The notes: generated by a model from the letters alone, not told the origin. Shown: positions 16,398-24,674, numbered from the stretch's first letter. The stretch: DNA of 44,098 nt from Acidobacteria bacterium UBA2161 (GCA_002328835.1 DCWN01000011.1:1-44098); one strand, 5' to 3'. Made by a program: numbers and translations.

Positions 16398-16856
16398 ATG
16401 CGACTCGGGAGTCTGACGCTATCGGTACTCTGTGCGGTTCTCCTGTTCCCGGCGCTGCTCGCGGCGCAGAATGCCGACCTGCGGGGCGCCTGGCAGGTCG
16501 AGTCCTACGTCCTGGTCGACGGCGCCCGGCACCAGGTCGACGGCCTGATGCTGTTCAGCGAGTCGGACTGGGCGGTGGTGTACTTCGTAAAGGACGAAGC
16601 CGGCCAGCCACGCCGGGGTGCCGGTGAGGGCGGCCCCTACACGCGTGACGGCGATCAACTGGTCCTGCTGCGCGACTACCTCGTCATCGCGAGCGAGACG
16701 ATCGGCACGCTGCCGGAGATTCCGCTGCGGTTCGACATCCCCGGCGTGACGGATCAGGTCGTCGAGGAGTGCCGGCTCGAGGTCGACGGCGACCGGATCA
16801 TGATCGAGTTTCCCAGCGGCAATCGGATGGGCTTCCGCCGCAGCTCGGGTCCGTGA
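16398..16856 (+). CDS. Small secreted protein, lipocalin-like
   Basis: A 152-residue protein with a clear signal peptide (residues 1-22, LTLSVLCAVLLFPALLAAQ). The mature part is predominantly beta: LRGAWQVESYVLVDG, GLMLFSESDWAVVYFV, YTRDGDQLVLLRDYLV and a final strand pair. This resembles the small lipocalin-like proteins that begin with a G-x-W motif and fold into a barrel (here LRGAWQV). The ligand is unknown. The ATG at 16398 is chosen because a GGAGGAGGG ribosome site ends 5-6 nt upstream; the frame is open further upstream but lacks such a site. The gene stands alone between a divergent MetE-core gene and a convergent membrane-protein gene. Confidence 0.7.
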   Translation: MRLGSLTLSVLCAVLLFPALLAAQNADLRGAWQVESYVLVDGARHQVDGLMLFSESDWAVVYFVKDEAGQPRRGAGEGGPYTRDGDQLVLLRDYLVIASETIGTLPEIPLRFDIPGVTDQVVEECRLEVDGDRIMIEFPSGNRMGFRRSSGP

Positions 16857-16889
16857 GGGAACGGGCCAAGGCCGCCGCCGGCGCGCCGG

Positions 16890-17186
16890 CTAGTTGGTGC
16901 GCCCGGCGAGGTACCGTCCTATCGCCTTGAGCTTGCTCCAGAAGAAGCGGCCCTGGCCCAGCAGCGTTCCGTAGGCCAGCAGGAGGGCCTGGTAGAGCGG
17001 CATCACGAGGATGAGGTAGACCACCCATCGCACCGTGTCGGACGTGCCGTCGGGCAGGAGGAGACCCAGGATCGGCTCCTTCAGCCGTAGCGTCGTCGTT
17101 CCCGCGAGCGCGAAGGCCAGCAGTATTGCAAGGGTGCCCCAGAGGCCGACGCCCCACTTCACCCGCATCCGTCCGACGAGTCCCAT
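16890..17186 (-). CDS. Small two-helix membrane protein, possibly DUF6787-like
   Basis: A 98-residue protein with two strong membrane segments, WGTLAILLAFALAGTTTLRL (about 15-34) and WVVYLILVMPLYQALLLAYG (about 53-73). A basic C-terminal tail, FFWSKLKAIGRYLAGR, follows. The G-T-T-L-x-L after the first helix and the FFW-x-K ending resemble the DUF6787 family of small integral membrane proteins, whose function is unknown. The frame is open upstream to 17354, but residues before the ATG at 17186 are low-complexity and overlap the neighbouring gene, so the shorter form is chosen. It follows the esterase gene by 46 nt on the same strand and may share its transcript. Confidence 0.6.
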   Translation of the reverse strand: MGLVGRMRVKWGVGLWGTLAILLAFALAGTTTLRLKEPILGLLLPDGTSDTVRWVVYLILVMPLYQALLLAYGTLLGQGRFFWSKLKAIGRYLAGRTN

Positions 17187-17232
17187 CTCCGTCGTGTCCT
17201 TCCGTGTCTTTCGCCGAAGCGCGGGGGAACGT

Positions 17233-18045
17233 TCAGCGGGCCGACCGGCGCTGCGACAGTATCCAGTCGAGGAAGGCCGGGTCGGCGTAGGCGCGCTCGA
17301 CGATCTGGTGGCCGAGATCGGCGTATTCCGTGTAGCGCGGGTCGGCGCCGGCACTCCGCAGAATGTCCGTCATTTCGCGCGCCCGCTCGACCGGCACGAC
17401 CGGGTCGACGGCGCCCTGGAACACCCAGAGCGGCAGTCCGGTCTCGGCGAGCGTGCGCGCTTCAGCCGGAGCGACGGCGCCGGCCAGCGCCGCGAGGCCG
17501 GCGAAGCGGTTCGACCGCAGCGCACCGTAGCGCAGGCTGCCGTGGCCGCCCATCGAGAAGCCCGACAGCATGATCCGATCGAGATCGACGGGAAACTGAT
17601 TCAAGACCTCGTCCACCGCTGCGTCGATGTGGGCGATCGCGTCGGCTCGCGGCAGGCGGCGACCTGCCGAGGCGTCCGGCCACTCGCTTCGTGGCGCCCA
17701 GGTCGCGCCCTCCGGGCACCGCGGGATCAGGACGAGCGCGGGGATCGCGTCGGGGTCACGGATCAGCACGCGGGCGATGAACAGGCTGTCGAGCCACTTG
17801 TTCGTGAGTCGGCCCTGGTTATCGCCCTGGATCCCGTTGCCGTGCAGGTAGACGATCAGCGGCCATCGCTGGGTGCGATCGTAGCCGGCCGGAATCCAGA
17901 GCGCGGCCGTGCGGTCCGCCCCATCGACCGAGAACGGCATGCCGACGAATCCGGGCTGAGCCGCCGCTGGGGCATGCACGAGCAGGCCCAGGGTAGCCAG
18001 CAGGGCCATCGTGAGCCCGAATCGGAGCGGAGGCATGACCGTCAC
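17233..18045 (-). CDS. Secreted alpha/beta hydrolase (esterase/PHB-depolymerase-like)
   Basis: A 270-residue secreted serine esterase. The signal peptide spans about residues 5-29 (ends HAPAAAQ). The hydrolase core shows the oxyanion strand IVYLHGNGIQGD, the nucleophile elbow GFSMGGHGS, the acid in GAVDPVVPVE and the histidine in DLGHQIVE, in the order expected for the fold. Relatives are annotated as phospholipase/carboxylesterase or polyhydroxybutyrate-depolymerase-like proteins and hydrolyse esters in the periplasm; the substrate is not known. The start is either GTG at 18045, which overlaps the previous stop as GTGA, or ATG at 18036. It is translationally coupled to the secreted acidobacterial-type protein upstream. 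Confidence 0.85.
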   Translation of the reverse strand: MTVMPPLRFGLTMALLATLGLLVHAPAAAQPGFVGMPFSVDGADRTAALWIPAGYDRTQRWPLIVYLHGNGIQGDNQGRLTNKWLDSLFIARVLIRDPDAIPALVLIPRCPEGATWAPRSEWPDASAGRRLPRADAIAHIDAAVDEVLNQFPVDLDRIMLSGFSMGGHGSLRYGALRSNRFAGLAALAGAVAPAEARTLAETGLPLWVFQGAVDPVVPVERAREMTDILRSAGADPRYTEYADLGHQIVERAYADPAFLDWILSQRRSAR

Positions 18046-18995
18046 GGCGTCTCGGCGACCGTGAAGCTCACGTCGACCTCGAACCGGCGGTAGTTCGAGT
18101 AGACCGCCTCACCGTGGATCTCGATCTTGCGGTGGAGGCCTGCCGAGCGTGAGGGCAGGACCTCGTCGAGTCGGTAGATCTCGGTCATGCGCGTCGGCAC
18201 CGAGATACCCAGCCCCTGGTCGTCGGCGTAGACGACGACGACGCGGGTCGACAGCTCGGCCGGCACGGCACCCTGCGCGCCGAGCGGGATGAGCGTCTGA
18301 TCGATGGTTCGCAGGTCGGTCTGCATCACCCGCCCCGTCTCGGGCTCGATCCAGACGCGGCCGTGCGCGAACAGCTCCCGCCCCTCGCGGCCGCGGATCA
18401 GGGCCGGCCCGGTCCGTTCCTGGAAGTCGACCATCCAGGCGGTCGTGCCCTCGACCGGATCCTCGCCCGCGGCGTCGAACGACGAACGCGGCTGATCTCC
18501 CGACGTCAGGAACTGAAGTGCCATCGTCGGAGCGTTGACGTTGCGGAAGATCGGGCCGATGTTGAACCGGGCGCTTTCGGCGACGAGCCGCTCCCACCGC
18601 TCGGCGCTGACCTCGGGCGTCTCACGCAGCAGATCCCTGAGCCGCGCCTCACGATCGGCCACCGGCACCCCGTCGACGCTCAGGACATCCAGGAACGCCA
18701 GCCACGGCTGCGACAGTTCGGGTGAGCTGAACAGCAGGAGATCCGAGAGGGTGCGGCGCGAACTGTCGCTGTACTCCTGGAGGTAGGCTTCCTTGGCGAT
18801 GACGCCGCCCAGGATGCGCCGGTAGTCCTCGACGTAGGCGGCGGCGCGGCCGAGTACGGTCTCGAGTGACACCGCCTGCTCGTGCGCCGTTTCGTGACGC
18901 GTCGAGCCTCGACCGGGCAGATCGGAAGAATCGGACGCGGCCAAGCTCATGCCGAGGGCACACAGCACGGTCGCCGTTTTGAAGGAGGTCGTCAT
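18042..18995 (-). CDS. Secreted protein of unknown function, acidobacterial type
   Basis: A 317-residue protein with an N-terminal signal (residues 1-20). No enzymatic motif is recognised. The pattern is a helix AAAYVEDYRRILGGVIAKEAYLQ, then LSDLLLFSSPE, WLAFLDVLSVDGVPVADREARL, and later beta strands ending in YRLDEV and NYRRFEVDVSF. It is one I associate with abundant uncharacterised secreted proteins of Acidobacteria. The second half is beta-rich and may be a lipid- or cell-wall-associated sandwich, but this is a guess. A TATACT (-10-like) lies 28 nt upstream of the ATG, with no clear ribosome site. Its stop overlaps the esterase gene by four bases, which suggests a shared secreted function. 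Confidence 0.65.
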   Translation of the reverse strand: MTTSFKTATVLCALGMSLAASDSSDLPGRGSTRHETAHEQAVSLETVLGRAAAYVEDYRRILGGVIAKEAYLQEYSDSSRRTLSDLLLFSSPELSQPWLAFLDVLSVDGVPVADREARLRDLLRETPEVSAERWERLVAESARFNIGPIFRNVNAPTMALQFLTSGDQPRSSFDAAGEDPVEGTTAWMVDFQERTGPALIRGREGRELFAHGRVWIEPETGRVMQTDLRTIDQTLIPLGAQGAVPAELSTRVVVVYADDQGLGISVPTRMTEIYRLDEVLPSRSAGLHRKIEIHGEAVYSNYRRFEVDVSFTVAETP

Positions 18996-19023
18996 GAACG
19001 GGCGCCGGTCGAGCGCTCGTAGC

Positions 19024-19029
19024 AGTATA
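19024..19029 (-). promoter_or_regulatory. -10-like element (TATACT) upstream of the 18995-18042 gene
   Basis: The minus-strand hexamer TATACT lies 28 nt before the ATG at 18995, in the 88-base divergent gap. A TTGACG lies further upstream but at 25-nt spacing, too far to be a normal -35. Confidence 0.35.
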
Positions 19030-19083
19030 CCGCCGGCGTGATACGCTCGCCGATCGTCAACAGCGCTCGAGGGAGACCGATCG

Positions 19084-19653
19084 ATGGCTGAGAAGGTGCT
19101 CGTCGTGACGGGCGACGCGGGGGAGAGCTACGAGGCGCTCTACGCGACCCACCGGCTGCGGGAGGCGGGGGTCGACGTTGTGGTCGCGGCGCCGAGCCGG
19201 CGCCGGCTGCATCTGGTCATTCACGACTTCGAGCCGGGTTGGGACACCTACATCGAGCGCCAGGGCTACGGCCTCGAGTCGGACGTGACGTTCACCGAGG
19301 TGTCGGTCGAGGGCTATGCGGCCGTGTTGGTGCTGGGCGGCCGGGCGCCGGAGTACCTGCGGCACGATGCCGCGCTGCTCGAACTCGTGCGGGAGTTTGC
19401 CACGCACGACCGCTGGATCTTTGCGATCTGCCACGGCATCCAGATCCTCATCGCCGCCGGACTGGTCGGTGGCCGGCGCGTCACCTGCTACGAGCATGTG
19501 CGAAACGAGGTCGAGTGGGCCGGTGGCACCTACTGCACCGAGCAGGCGGTGCGCGATGGGAAGATCGTGACGGCCCAGACCTGGCAGTCCCATCCCGAGT
19601 TCTATCGCGAAGTGATGCGCTGTCTCGGCGAGGCTGCCGCCACGCGGTCCTGA
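19084..19653 (+). CDS. DJ-1/PfpI family protein
   Basis: A 189-residue protein of the DJ-1/PfpI (class I glutamine amidotransferase-like) superfamily. The nucleophile elbow is AICHGIQ with Cys116 followed by His117, and the partner acid Glu14 is in TGDAGESYE. The segment LVIHDFEPGWDTYIERQGY is the insertion typical of the subgroup that carries AIHDFEGDQTY. Members have been described as proteases, glyoxalases or protein/nucleotide deglycases; which applies here is open. It has no signal peptide. A GGGAG ribosome site precedes the ATG. It stands alone on the plus strand, between a divergent secreted-protein gene and a convergent PHP-domain gene. Confidence 0.88.
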   Translation: MAEKVLVVTGDAGESYEALYATHRLREAGVDVVVAAPSRRRLHLVIHDFEPGWDTYIERQGYGLESDVTFTEVSVEGYAAVLVLGGRAPEYLRHDAALLELVREFATHDRWIFAICHGIQILIAAGLVGGRRVTCYEHVRNEVEWAGGTYCTEQAVRDGKIVTAQTWQSHPEFYREVMRCLGEAAATRS

Positions 19654-19668
19654 TCGACCTCGGGGTGC

Positions 19669-20787
19669 TCAGCGGCCATCCACCTCGACGCGCAGCCGGA
19701 GCGACGGGTGGGTGTCGGGCGCCGTGACGGCGTTCAGCACGTCGAACTCCAGATCGAACGCGGGCCGGGTCTCGCCCGTCACGCCGAGGACGACCTGGCC
19801 GTGGGGCGGCACCCGGACGACGGTCGAGTGCTCCGCGAACCGGTGCGCGCTCACGCTTCGAAGCTGGAACGCGGCGTCGGACCGGTTCGAGAGCGTCACG
19901 CCGACCACTTCGCTCTCGCCCCGCAGCACGGCGCCCGAGACGGTGAGCGACGTCTCGAGCAGCGGCCGCAGCGCGTCCTCCCGCCCGATCAGCAGGTTGT
20001 TGAACCAGGCGATCGTGCGGCGCGCCATCAGCGCCTCCCTCACAGCGTCGGCCGTCCGCTCGCGCGCCAGCACCAGCGTCACCGTGCGATGTCCGCCGTC
20101 ATGCACGTCGTAATCCCAGTCGATGAGGCCGTGGATATCCGAGACGCCCAGAATGGTGAGATTGAGGTCGAGGGCGATCTGCAGCGCCTCGGCCGTGTAG
20201 CCGGCGCCGTTGGCGACCTCGATGCCGTGCAGCAGCCCGCCCCGGATCAGTTCCCGATGCATCTCGGTCAGGCGGGCGACGCCGTCCGGCCGCTGACTCG
20301 TCCAGGCGGGGTGGTTCCAGAAGACGAAGGCCGCCTGGAGGTCGGCTGCCCGGAAGGCTTCCATGGCGTCGTCCGCGAGCAGCGCGTTCGCGTCGCTGAG
20401 GAAGACCGCGTTGACATGGCCCGGCGGCATGTCGCGGGTGATCTCCGCGCCGTTGACGACGAGCAGGTCGCTCTCCTGGCGCTCGACGTGCCCGGTCGCC
20501 AGCTCGAACGACCGGTTCCGGTCGGGGTGCGGGATGTCATCCTCGTGGGGCTGGTACTCCAGGTGCTCCGTGACCGCGATCAGGTCGAGGCCGTCCCGGC
20601 GCGCCTCGTCGATCCGGATGTCGGGCCAGACCAAGCCGTCGGAGAAGACCGAGTGCGTGTGCAGGTCCACTGAGAGCGTGTAGTACCCGGGCACGTCCGG
20701 AAACTGGATCGCGCGCTCCTGCGCCGCCAGGGTGCCGCCCATCCAGAGCGCCGCTGCGATTGCAGCTACGCCGATACGTCCGGTCAT
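19669..20787 (-). CDS. Secreted PHP-domain phosphoesterase-like protein
   Basis: A 372-residue protein with a signal peptide (residues 1-22, ending LAAQ). The PHP domain follows: DLHTHSVFSDG (His43, His45), LIAVTEHLEY (His75), VNGAEITRD (Glu115), an FVFWNHPAW segment and GVSDIHGLIDW near the end of the barrel. These match the metal-binding positions of PHP phosphoesterases (trinuclear site). After about residue 270 comes a beta-sandwich-like domain (SGAVLRGESEVVGVTLSNRSDAAF). Secreted PHP proteins of this kind are common in Acidobacteria and Planctomycetes, with unknown substrates. A GAGG lies 5 nt before the ATG. It follows the cytochrome c gene by 60 nt on the same strand and may be the last gene of the TPP-enzyme operon. 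Confidence 0.82.
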   Translation of the reverse strand: MTGRIGVAAIAAALWMGGTLAAQERAIQFPDVPGYYTLSVDLHTHSVFSDGLVWPDIRIDEARRDGLDLIAVTEHLEYQPHEDDIPHPDRNRSFELATGHVERQESDLLVVNGAEITRDMPPGHVNAVFLSDANALLADDAMEAFRAADLQAAFVFWNHPAWTSQRPDGVARLTEMHRELIRGGLLHGIEVANGAGYTAEALQIALDLNLTILGVSDIHGLIDWDYDVHDGGHRTVTLVLARERTADAVREALMARRTIAWFNNLLIGREDALRPLLETSLTVSGAVLRGESEVVGVTLSNRSDAAFQLRSVSAHRFAEHSTVVRVPPHGQVVLGVTGETRPAFDLEFDVLNAVTAPDTHPSLRLRVEVDGR

Positions 20788-20847
20788 CGAAACCTCATTC
20801 CTCGTGGCGATACGGTCATATGGTGCGAGTCGCAGCCCTGCGCGCGA

Positions 20848-21291
20848 CTAGTGAGGTGGGTTGTCCGCGTTCTCGTCCCCGGTCAGGATCGCCTGGAGCA
20901 GGGGAATGCTCTCGGCTTCCGGCGACGCCGACGGCAGGGAAGTGAGATAGGCGAAGATGTCGGCCAGCTTCTGATCGGAGGCGTCGTCCTGCTGGTAGGG
21001 CGGCATCCGCCGCGGGTTCCGCGGGTTCCTCAGATATTGGACGAACTCGGCCTGGTCGTGTCGCGGCGGGTTCAGTCGGGGGCCGAAACCGGTCTCGCCG
21101 GTGTAGCCGTGGCAGCCGTAGCAGGTGTAGGCCTCGAACAGGACGCGGCCCCGGTCGGCGTCGCCCCGAAGCGCGGCCGCGTCCTGTGACGTTTCGGTCG
21201 TCGCGCCCGCGGCGACGACGGTGAACAGGACGGCGCCGGATACACCCAGTCCCAGTGCCAGCCATCCGGTCATGCGCATCCCCATCCTCAT
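20848..21291 (-). CDS. Small membrane-anchored or exported cytochrome c
   Basis: A 147-residue monohaem cytochrome c. The N-terminal hydrophobic segment (residues 9-30) is a signal or anchor. The haem site is CYGCH (Cys57, Cys60, His61), and Met96 in RRMPPY is the likely sixth ligand, giving a class I fold. It should carry electrons in the periplasm. Its ATG overlaps the TGA of the preceding TPP-enzyme gene (ATGA), so the two are translationally coupled. The simplest reading is that the cytochrome accepts electrons from that enzyme. Haem attachment would need the host's c-type cytochrome maturation system, which is not in this window. Confidence 0.9.
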   Translation of the reverse strand: MRMGMRMTGWLALGLGVSGAVLFTVVAAGATTETSQDAAALRGDADRGRVLFEAYTCYGCHGYTGETGFGPRLNPPRHDQAEFVQYLRNPRNPRRMPPYQQDDASDQKLADIFAYLTSLPSASPEAESIPLLQAILTGDENADNPPH

Positions 21292-23186
21292 CCCCGCGGC
21301 TGCGTGACGACGTCGAGCAGCGCCGGCTCGCCGGCCTTCACGCGATCGACGGCGCGCCGCAGCGCCGGACCAAGATCGTTCGGGTTCGCGATCGGCCCTT
21401 CAGCGTACAGGCCGTAGGCCTTGGCCATCTGCGTGTAGTCGATGTTCGGATCCTCGATCGTCGTGCCGATACGGGCCCGATCGACGCCGCGGTTCCGCGC
21501 GGCGCACTGCTGCTGCATGAACATCAGCTCCTGATGGTAGGCACGATTATTCGCCACGATCGTCAGCAGCGGAATCTGGTGATGCGCCGCCGTCCAGAGG
21601 ACGCCGGGCGCGTAGTTCAGGTCACCGTCCCCCTGGATGTTGATCGAGATCCGGCCGTACTTCCGGTTGGCCAGCGCGGCGCCGACGGCCGCGGGCGCAC
21701 CATAGCCCATGCCGCCGGCCCCGTGGTTCCCGATGAAGTGGTGGGGCCGGGTCATGTCCCAGAGCTTGCCCGGCCAGCTGCCGAGGAACCGCTGCGGCGA
21801 GACAAACGACCAATCGTCTTCGTGATCCTTGATGAGCGGCCACAGCTCGGCCGCCACCCGCGCCAGGCTGACCGGCGTCGCGTCCCAGCCGTGGCGCGCG
21901 TCGGCGACTTCGCGCTGGCGCCGCCGCGCGTGAGTCGAGGCGTAGCGCTGGCCGCGCTCCTCGAAATGGCGCTTCCGATCGTCGGTGACCTGCCGGCGCA
22001 CCTCCTCGATGAGCGCGGGCAGCGTCGCCTGCGCATCGGCGGCCACGATGATGTCGCCGCCGCGGGCCGCGCCGCGGACGTTGTAGTTGCTCGTCACGAG
22101 AAGTTCCGACGCGCTGATCGTGATCGTCGTGCCGTCGGCCATGCCCGGGGCGGCGCCGCGGCCGGTCGGTTCGAGGTTCAGCACCAGGTCGCCCTGCCCG
22201 GTTCCGGCCCCCGCGAGCGGATGCCGTGACGGGAAGTTCAGCCGGTTCGTGACGCCATTGACCGGCGCCTGAAGTAGCTCGGCCAATTCCACGAGGAGGT
22301 CGATCCCTTCTTGCGTCCGCGCAACCTGGCCGGCATTGATCCGGGGGTTGTTGGCCGCGACGAGCAATCGCGCGATCTCCTTGACCGACCCGGAGTCCGC
22401 GGCGGGGAAGCGCGGCGCCGAGAGCGTCGGGACCGTCGGCGCGCCGTCGAGCGGCGCCTTCTGGAGCCGGGCGTCCAGCACGAGGAGGACCGGCGCCATC
22501 GGCGGGGTCGTGGCGAGCGTGTAGGCCCGCACGGCCGATTGGCCGAACTGGTCGAGCGATTCGGGCTGGTGGTCCCACTTGACGAAGTCGCGGACCATCG
22601 CGGCCATGTCGAGGGCGTTGTGCGCCGCCACCGGGCCATCGTTGTCGAGGCCGACGACGATGTAGACGGGCACCCGGTCGGCGTAGGCGTTGTAGATCGC
22701 CATCGCGCCATGCTGCAGGCCGACCGTGCCGTGCAGCAACGCCATCATCGGCTTGCCCTCGATCTTGGCATAGCCGTGCGCCATGGCGACCGCCGACTCC
22801 TCGTGGAGACAGGTGAGGAACTCCGGCATCCGGTTGTCACCGTAGTTGACGATCGATTCCTGGAGCCCTTCGAAGCTTGAGCCGGGGTTGGAGGCGCAGT
22901 ACTCGAGGTCGAGCGCGCGGAAGACGTCCACCATCTGGTCGGACGCGGGCCGCTCGACGATGTAGGACTCGACGGCCGGTGTGCGCTGGACGGCCTGCGT
23001 CTCTCTGGCGAGTTCCGCCTCGGTGGGCGGCAGGGCAGCCGGCCGTCTCGTGGCGAGCGGCTCTGCGCTCGCGCCAGCCGTCTTGCCCGCCAGCATGGCC
23101 GCGCCGGCAGCGCCAGCGGCGGCGCCCTTCAGAAAATGACGCCGACCGACCGAATGGTTCTTGGACGTCTTGGTCGATTTCTTCAC
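21288..23186 (-). CDS. Tat-exported thiamine-pyrophosphate-dependent enzyme (acetolactate-synthase-like)
   Basis: A 632-residue TPP enzyme of the acetohydroxyacid synthase/pyruvate oxidase/benzoylformate decarboxylase group. Residues 14-34 form a clear twin-arginine signal (GRRHFLKGAAAGAAGAAML). The Pyr domain has the catalytic Glu129 in HEESAVAMAHGYA; the PP domain has the TPP motif QGDGD (518-522) through NN (546-547), at the standard spacing. The middle domain (about 265-400) is present but I see no sure FAD signature. Tat export fits a cofactor-loaded protein folded before transport. The start is GTG with GGAGG 7 nt upstream. It lies between a secreted protein gene (52-nt gap) and a cytochrome c gene overlapping its stop. 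A periplasmic 2-oxoacid or related oxidoreductase passing electrons to that cytochrome is plausible but unproven. Confidence 0.87.
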   Translation of the reverse strand: MKKSTKTSKNHSVGRRHFLKGAAAGAAGAAMLAGKTAGASAEPLATRRPAALPPTEAELARETQAVQRTPAVESYIVERPASDQMVDVFRALDLEYCASNPGSSFEGLQESIVNYGDNRMPEFLTCLHEESAVAMAHGYAKIEGKPMMALLHGTVGLQHGAMAIYNAYADRVPVYIVVGLDNDGPVAAHNALDMAAMVRDFVKWDHQPESLDQFGQSAVRAYTLATTPPMAPVLLVLDARLQKAPLDGAPTVPTLSAPRFPAADSGSVKEIARLLVAANNPRINAGQVARTQEGIDLLVELAELLQAPVNGVTNRLNFPSRHPLAGAGTGQGDLVLNLEPTGRGAAPGMADGTTITISASELLVTSNYNVRGAARGGDIIVAADAQATLPALIEEVRRQVTDDRKRHFEERGQRYASTHARRRQREVADARHGWDATPVSLARVAAELWPLIKDHEDDWSFVSPQRFLGSWPGKLWDMTRPHHFIGNHGAGGMGYGAPAAVGAALANRKYGRISINIQGDGDLNYAPGVLWTAAHHQIPLLTIVANNRAYHQELMFMQQQCAARNRGVDRARIGTTIEDPNIDYTQMAKAYGLYAEGPIANPNDLGPALRRAVDRVKAGEPALLDVVTQPRG

Positions 23187-23238
23187 GGCTCAGCCTCCAG
23201 CAGGACGCACGGCCGCCGCCGACGAGCGGTGGGATACG

Positions 23239-23703
23239 CTACCGGTCGTGCGCCGTCAGATCGAGCGCCACACCCTCGTCGAGCATGAAGTCCTGCACCT
23301 TCATGCCGTCCGGCACGCGGAACGAGAAGTTGCAGGAGTACTCCGGCAAGCGGTCCATGTCGGCGAACACCTGCGCCGTCCGATAGAGTCGGCCGTTCGC
23401 GTCGTGTATCGACGGCCGCGGCCAATCGACGCCCTGAAACCCAGGCAGCACCTTGAAGTCGAGGTGCACCGTCACGAACTCGTTCGCCTCGTCGCCGGCA
23501 CGGATGACGCCGCGGACGATGTTCTCGCCGGGCGGGCAGTCACCCAGGGGGACGATGTCGGCGCGTTCCAGGTGAGAGACCGTCACCTCGAGTCCGTCGT
23601 GGGTCGTGTCCTGGGCTGCACCTGGCGCGGCCGCCACGAAGAGTCCGACGAGCATCATACATCCGATTTCGACGAAACGCCGCCGAGTGTCTTGCTTTGT
23701 CAC
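23239..23703 (-). CDS. Secreted protein of unknown function
   Basis: About 154 residues, with a signal peptide (CMMLVGLFVAAAPGAAQ). The mature part is beta-rich (LEVTVSHLERADIV, FVTVHLDFKVLPG, CNFSFRVPDGMKVQDFML) and may be a small immunoglobulin-like or DUF4352-type sandwich; no function is recognised. I chose the GTG at 23703 because a GGGAG lies 9 nt upstream; the longer form would need a TTG at 23736 with no ribosome site. It is the first gene of a unit that continues into the Tat-exported TPP enzyme, so it may be an accessory protein of that enzyme. Two cysteines in the mature part (in LGDCPPG and SCNFS) could form a disulphide. Confidence 0.6.
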   Translation of the reverse strand: MTKQDTRRRFVEIGCMMLVGLFVAAAPGAAQDTTHDGLEVTVSHLERADIVPLGDCPPGENIVRGVIRAGDEANEFVTVHLDFKVLPGFQGVDWPRPSIHDANGRLYRTAQVFADMDRLPEYSCNFSFRVPDGMKVQDFMLDEGVALDLTAHDR

Positions 23704-23747
23704 GGTCTGATTCTCCCAGGAACGATCAAACGACAACTAGAATAAAT

Positions 23748-23773
23748 GCGGCGCGCGCTGCTGCGCGCGCCGC
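23748..23773 (-). terminator. Hairpin terminator after the Tat/HD-domain gene
   Basis: A perfect 11-bp GC stem (23748-23758 with 23763-23773) with a 4-base loop, located 17 nt after the stop of the minus-strand HD-domain gene. On the minus strand it is followed by ATTTATT. It probably separates that gene from the TPP-enzyme operon. The T-tract is imperfect, so efficiency is uncertain. Confidence 0.55.
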
Positions 23774-23790
23774 CTCGTCGAGCCTCTCGG

Positions 23791-24618
23791 CTACAGGCGA
23801 CGGTCCGGATCGATGAACGTCCGCCACATGTGCGACGACGGCGAGTCGTCGTAGCCCAGGCCTTCCTCGGGCTGCCTGAAGTGACGGCCGATGATGTCGA
23901 TGAACGGCTCGATCGACACCGTCTTGCTCCGGTCGAACGCATAGAGGTCGTTCACCGTGACCTGCCGCGAGTAGCCGTACCACTTATGGTTGCGAACCTT
24001 CTCGTAGGTCCGCTGCAGGTACGGCTCGGGCACGTAGTCGACACCGAACGTGTGCAGGTAGCTCTCCGGATACTCGTAGCCATAGTCCGAGTCCGGGAAG
24101 AAGCGCAGCGTCGAGTGATAGCGAACCGCGAACGCGGTCTCTTCGGGCACGTAGGGCTCGATGAGCTGGCCACCCCACCATCCGTGGTTGGCGCTCATCA
24201 GCGTGTTGACCACATCGTGCAGCAGATAGGCGAGGACGACCTTCTCGTCCATGCCGGTCGACAGGGCGCGGCCGGCGCTCTGCATGACGTGCGTGCCGGT
24301 GCCGAAGCGATACTTGAAGAAGTCGAGCAGCGTCGGTTTCTCGGGCATCGGCTGGAGGGCACGCAGCTTGCCGTCGCGGCCCGGGGCGAACAGACCGCCG
24401 CCGCCACGGCGACGCGGCCGGCTCAGGTCCTCGTTTTGCGCCTGGAGTTAGGCGACCGTCGGGTACGCACCCGTCCGCGGCTGCTGCTCCATGATGGCCT
24501 CTTCGAGCTCGTCGTCCATGAAGTGCTCGAGCGCGTCAGCCTTCTGCTCGGACGTCATCAGCGCCACTGCCGTCGCGCCGCCGACGCTCTTGAAGAATTT
24601 CCGGCGATCAATCTCCAT
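23791..24618 (-). pseudogene. Tat-signal HD-domain protein gene interrupted by an in-frame TAA
   Basis: One reading frame of 276 codons is broken only by TAA at 24450-24448 (codon 57). Before it lie 56 codons with a GGAGG-supported ATG at 24618 and a twin-arginine signal (MEIDRRKFFKSVGGATAVAL). After it, in the same frame, come a Gly/Arg-rich linker and a conserved domain with QSAGRAL ... VVLAYLLHDVVNTLM (HD motif) and GWWGGQLIEPYV, TAFAVRYHSTLRFFPD, VTVNDLYAFD and EGLGYDD. The second part matches metal-dependent HD-type proteins; the substrate is unknown. The stop looks like a nonsense change (for example from GAA or CAA) or a sequencing error. Internal restart at ATG 24348 could still give a cytoplasmic HD protein of 185 residues. 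It is divergent from the permuted oxidase gene. Confidence 0.72.
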
Positions 24619-24636
24619 ACGTCTTCCTCCACTCCA

Positions 24637-24674
24637 GTACACAGACAGACGGCTCCCGTACACAGACAGACGGC
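24637..24674. repeat. Tandem 17-base direct repeat, period 21, in the HD-gene leader
   Basis: GTACACAGACAGACGGC occurs twice exactly, at 24637-24653 and 24658-24674, separated by 4 bases. The 21-base period equals two turns of DNA, as in tandem operator sites. It lies just upstream of the ribosome site of the minus-strand Tat/HD gene. A repressor site or an mRNA element are both possible; a chance duplication cannot be excluded. Confidence 0.75.
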
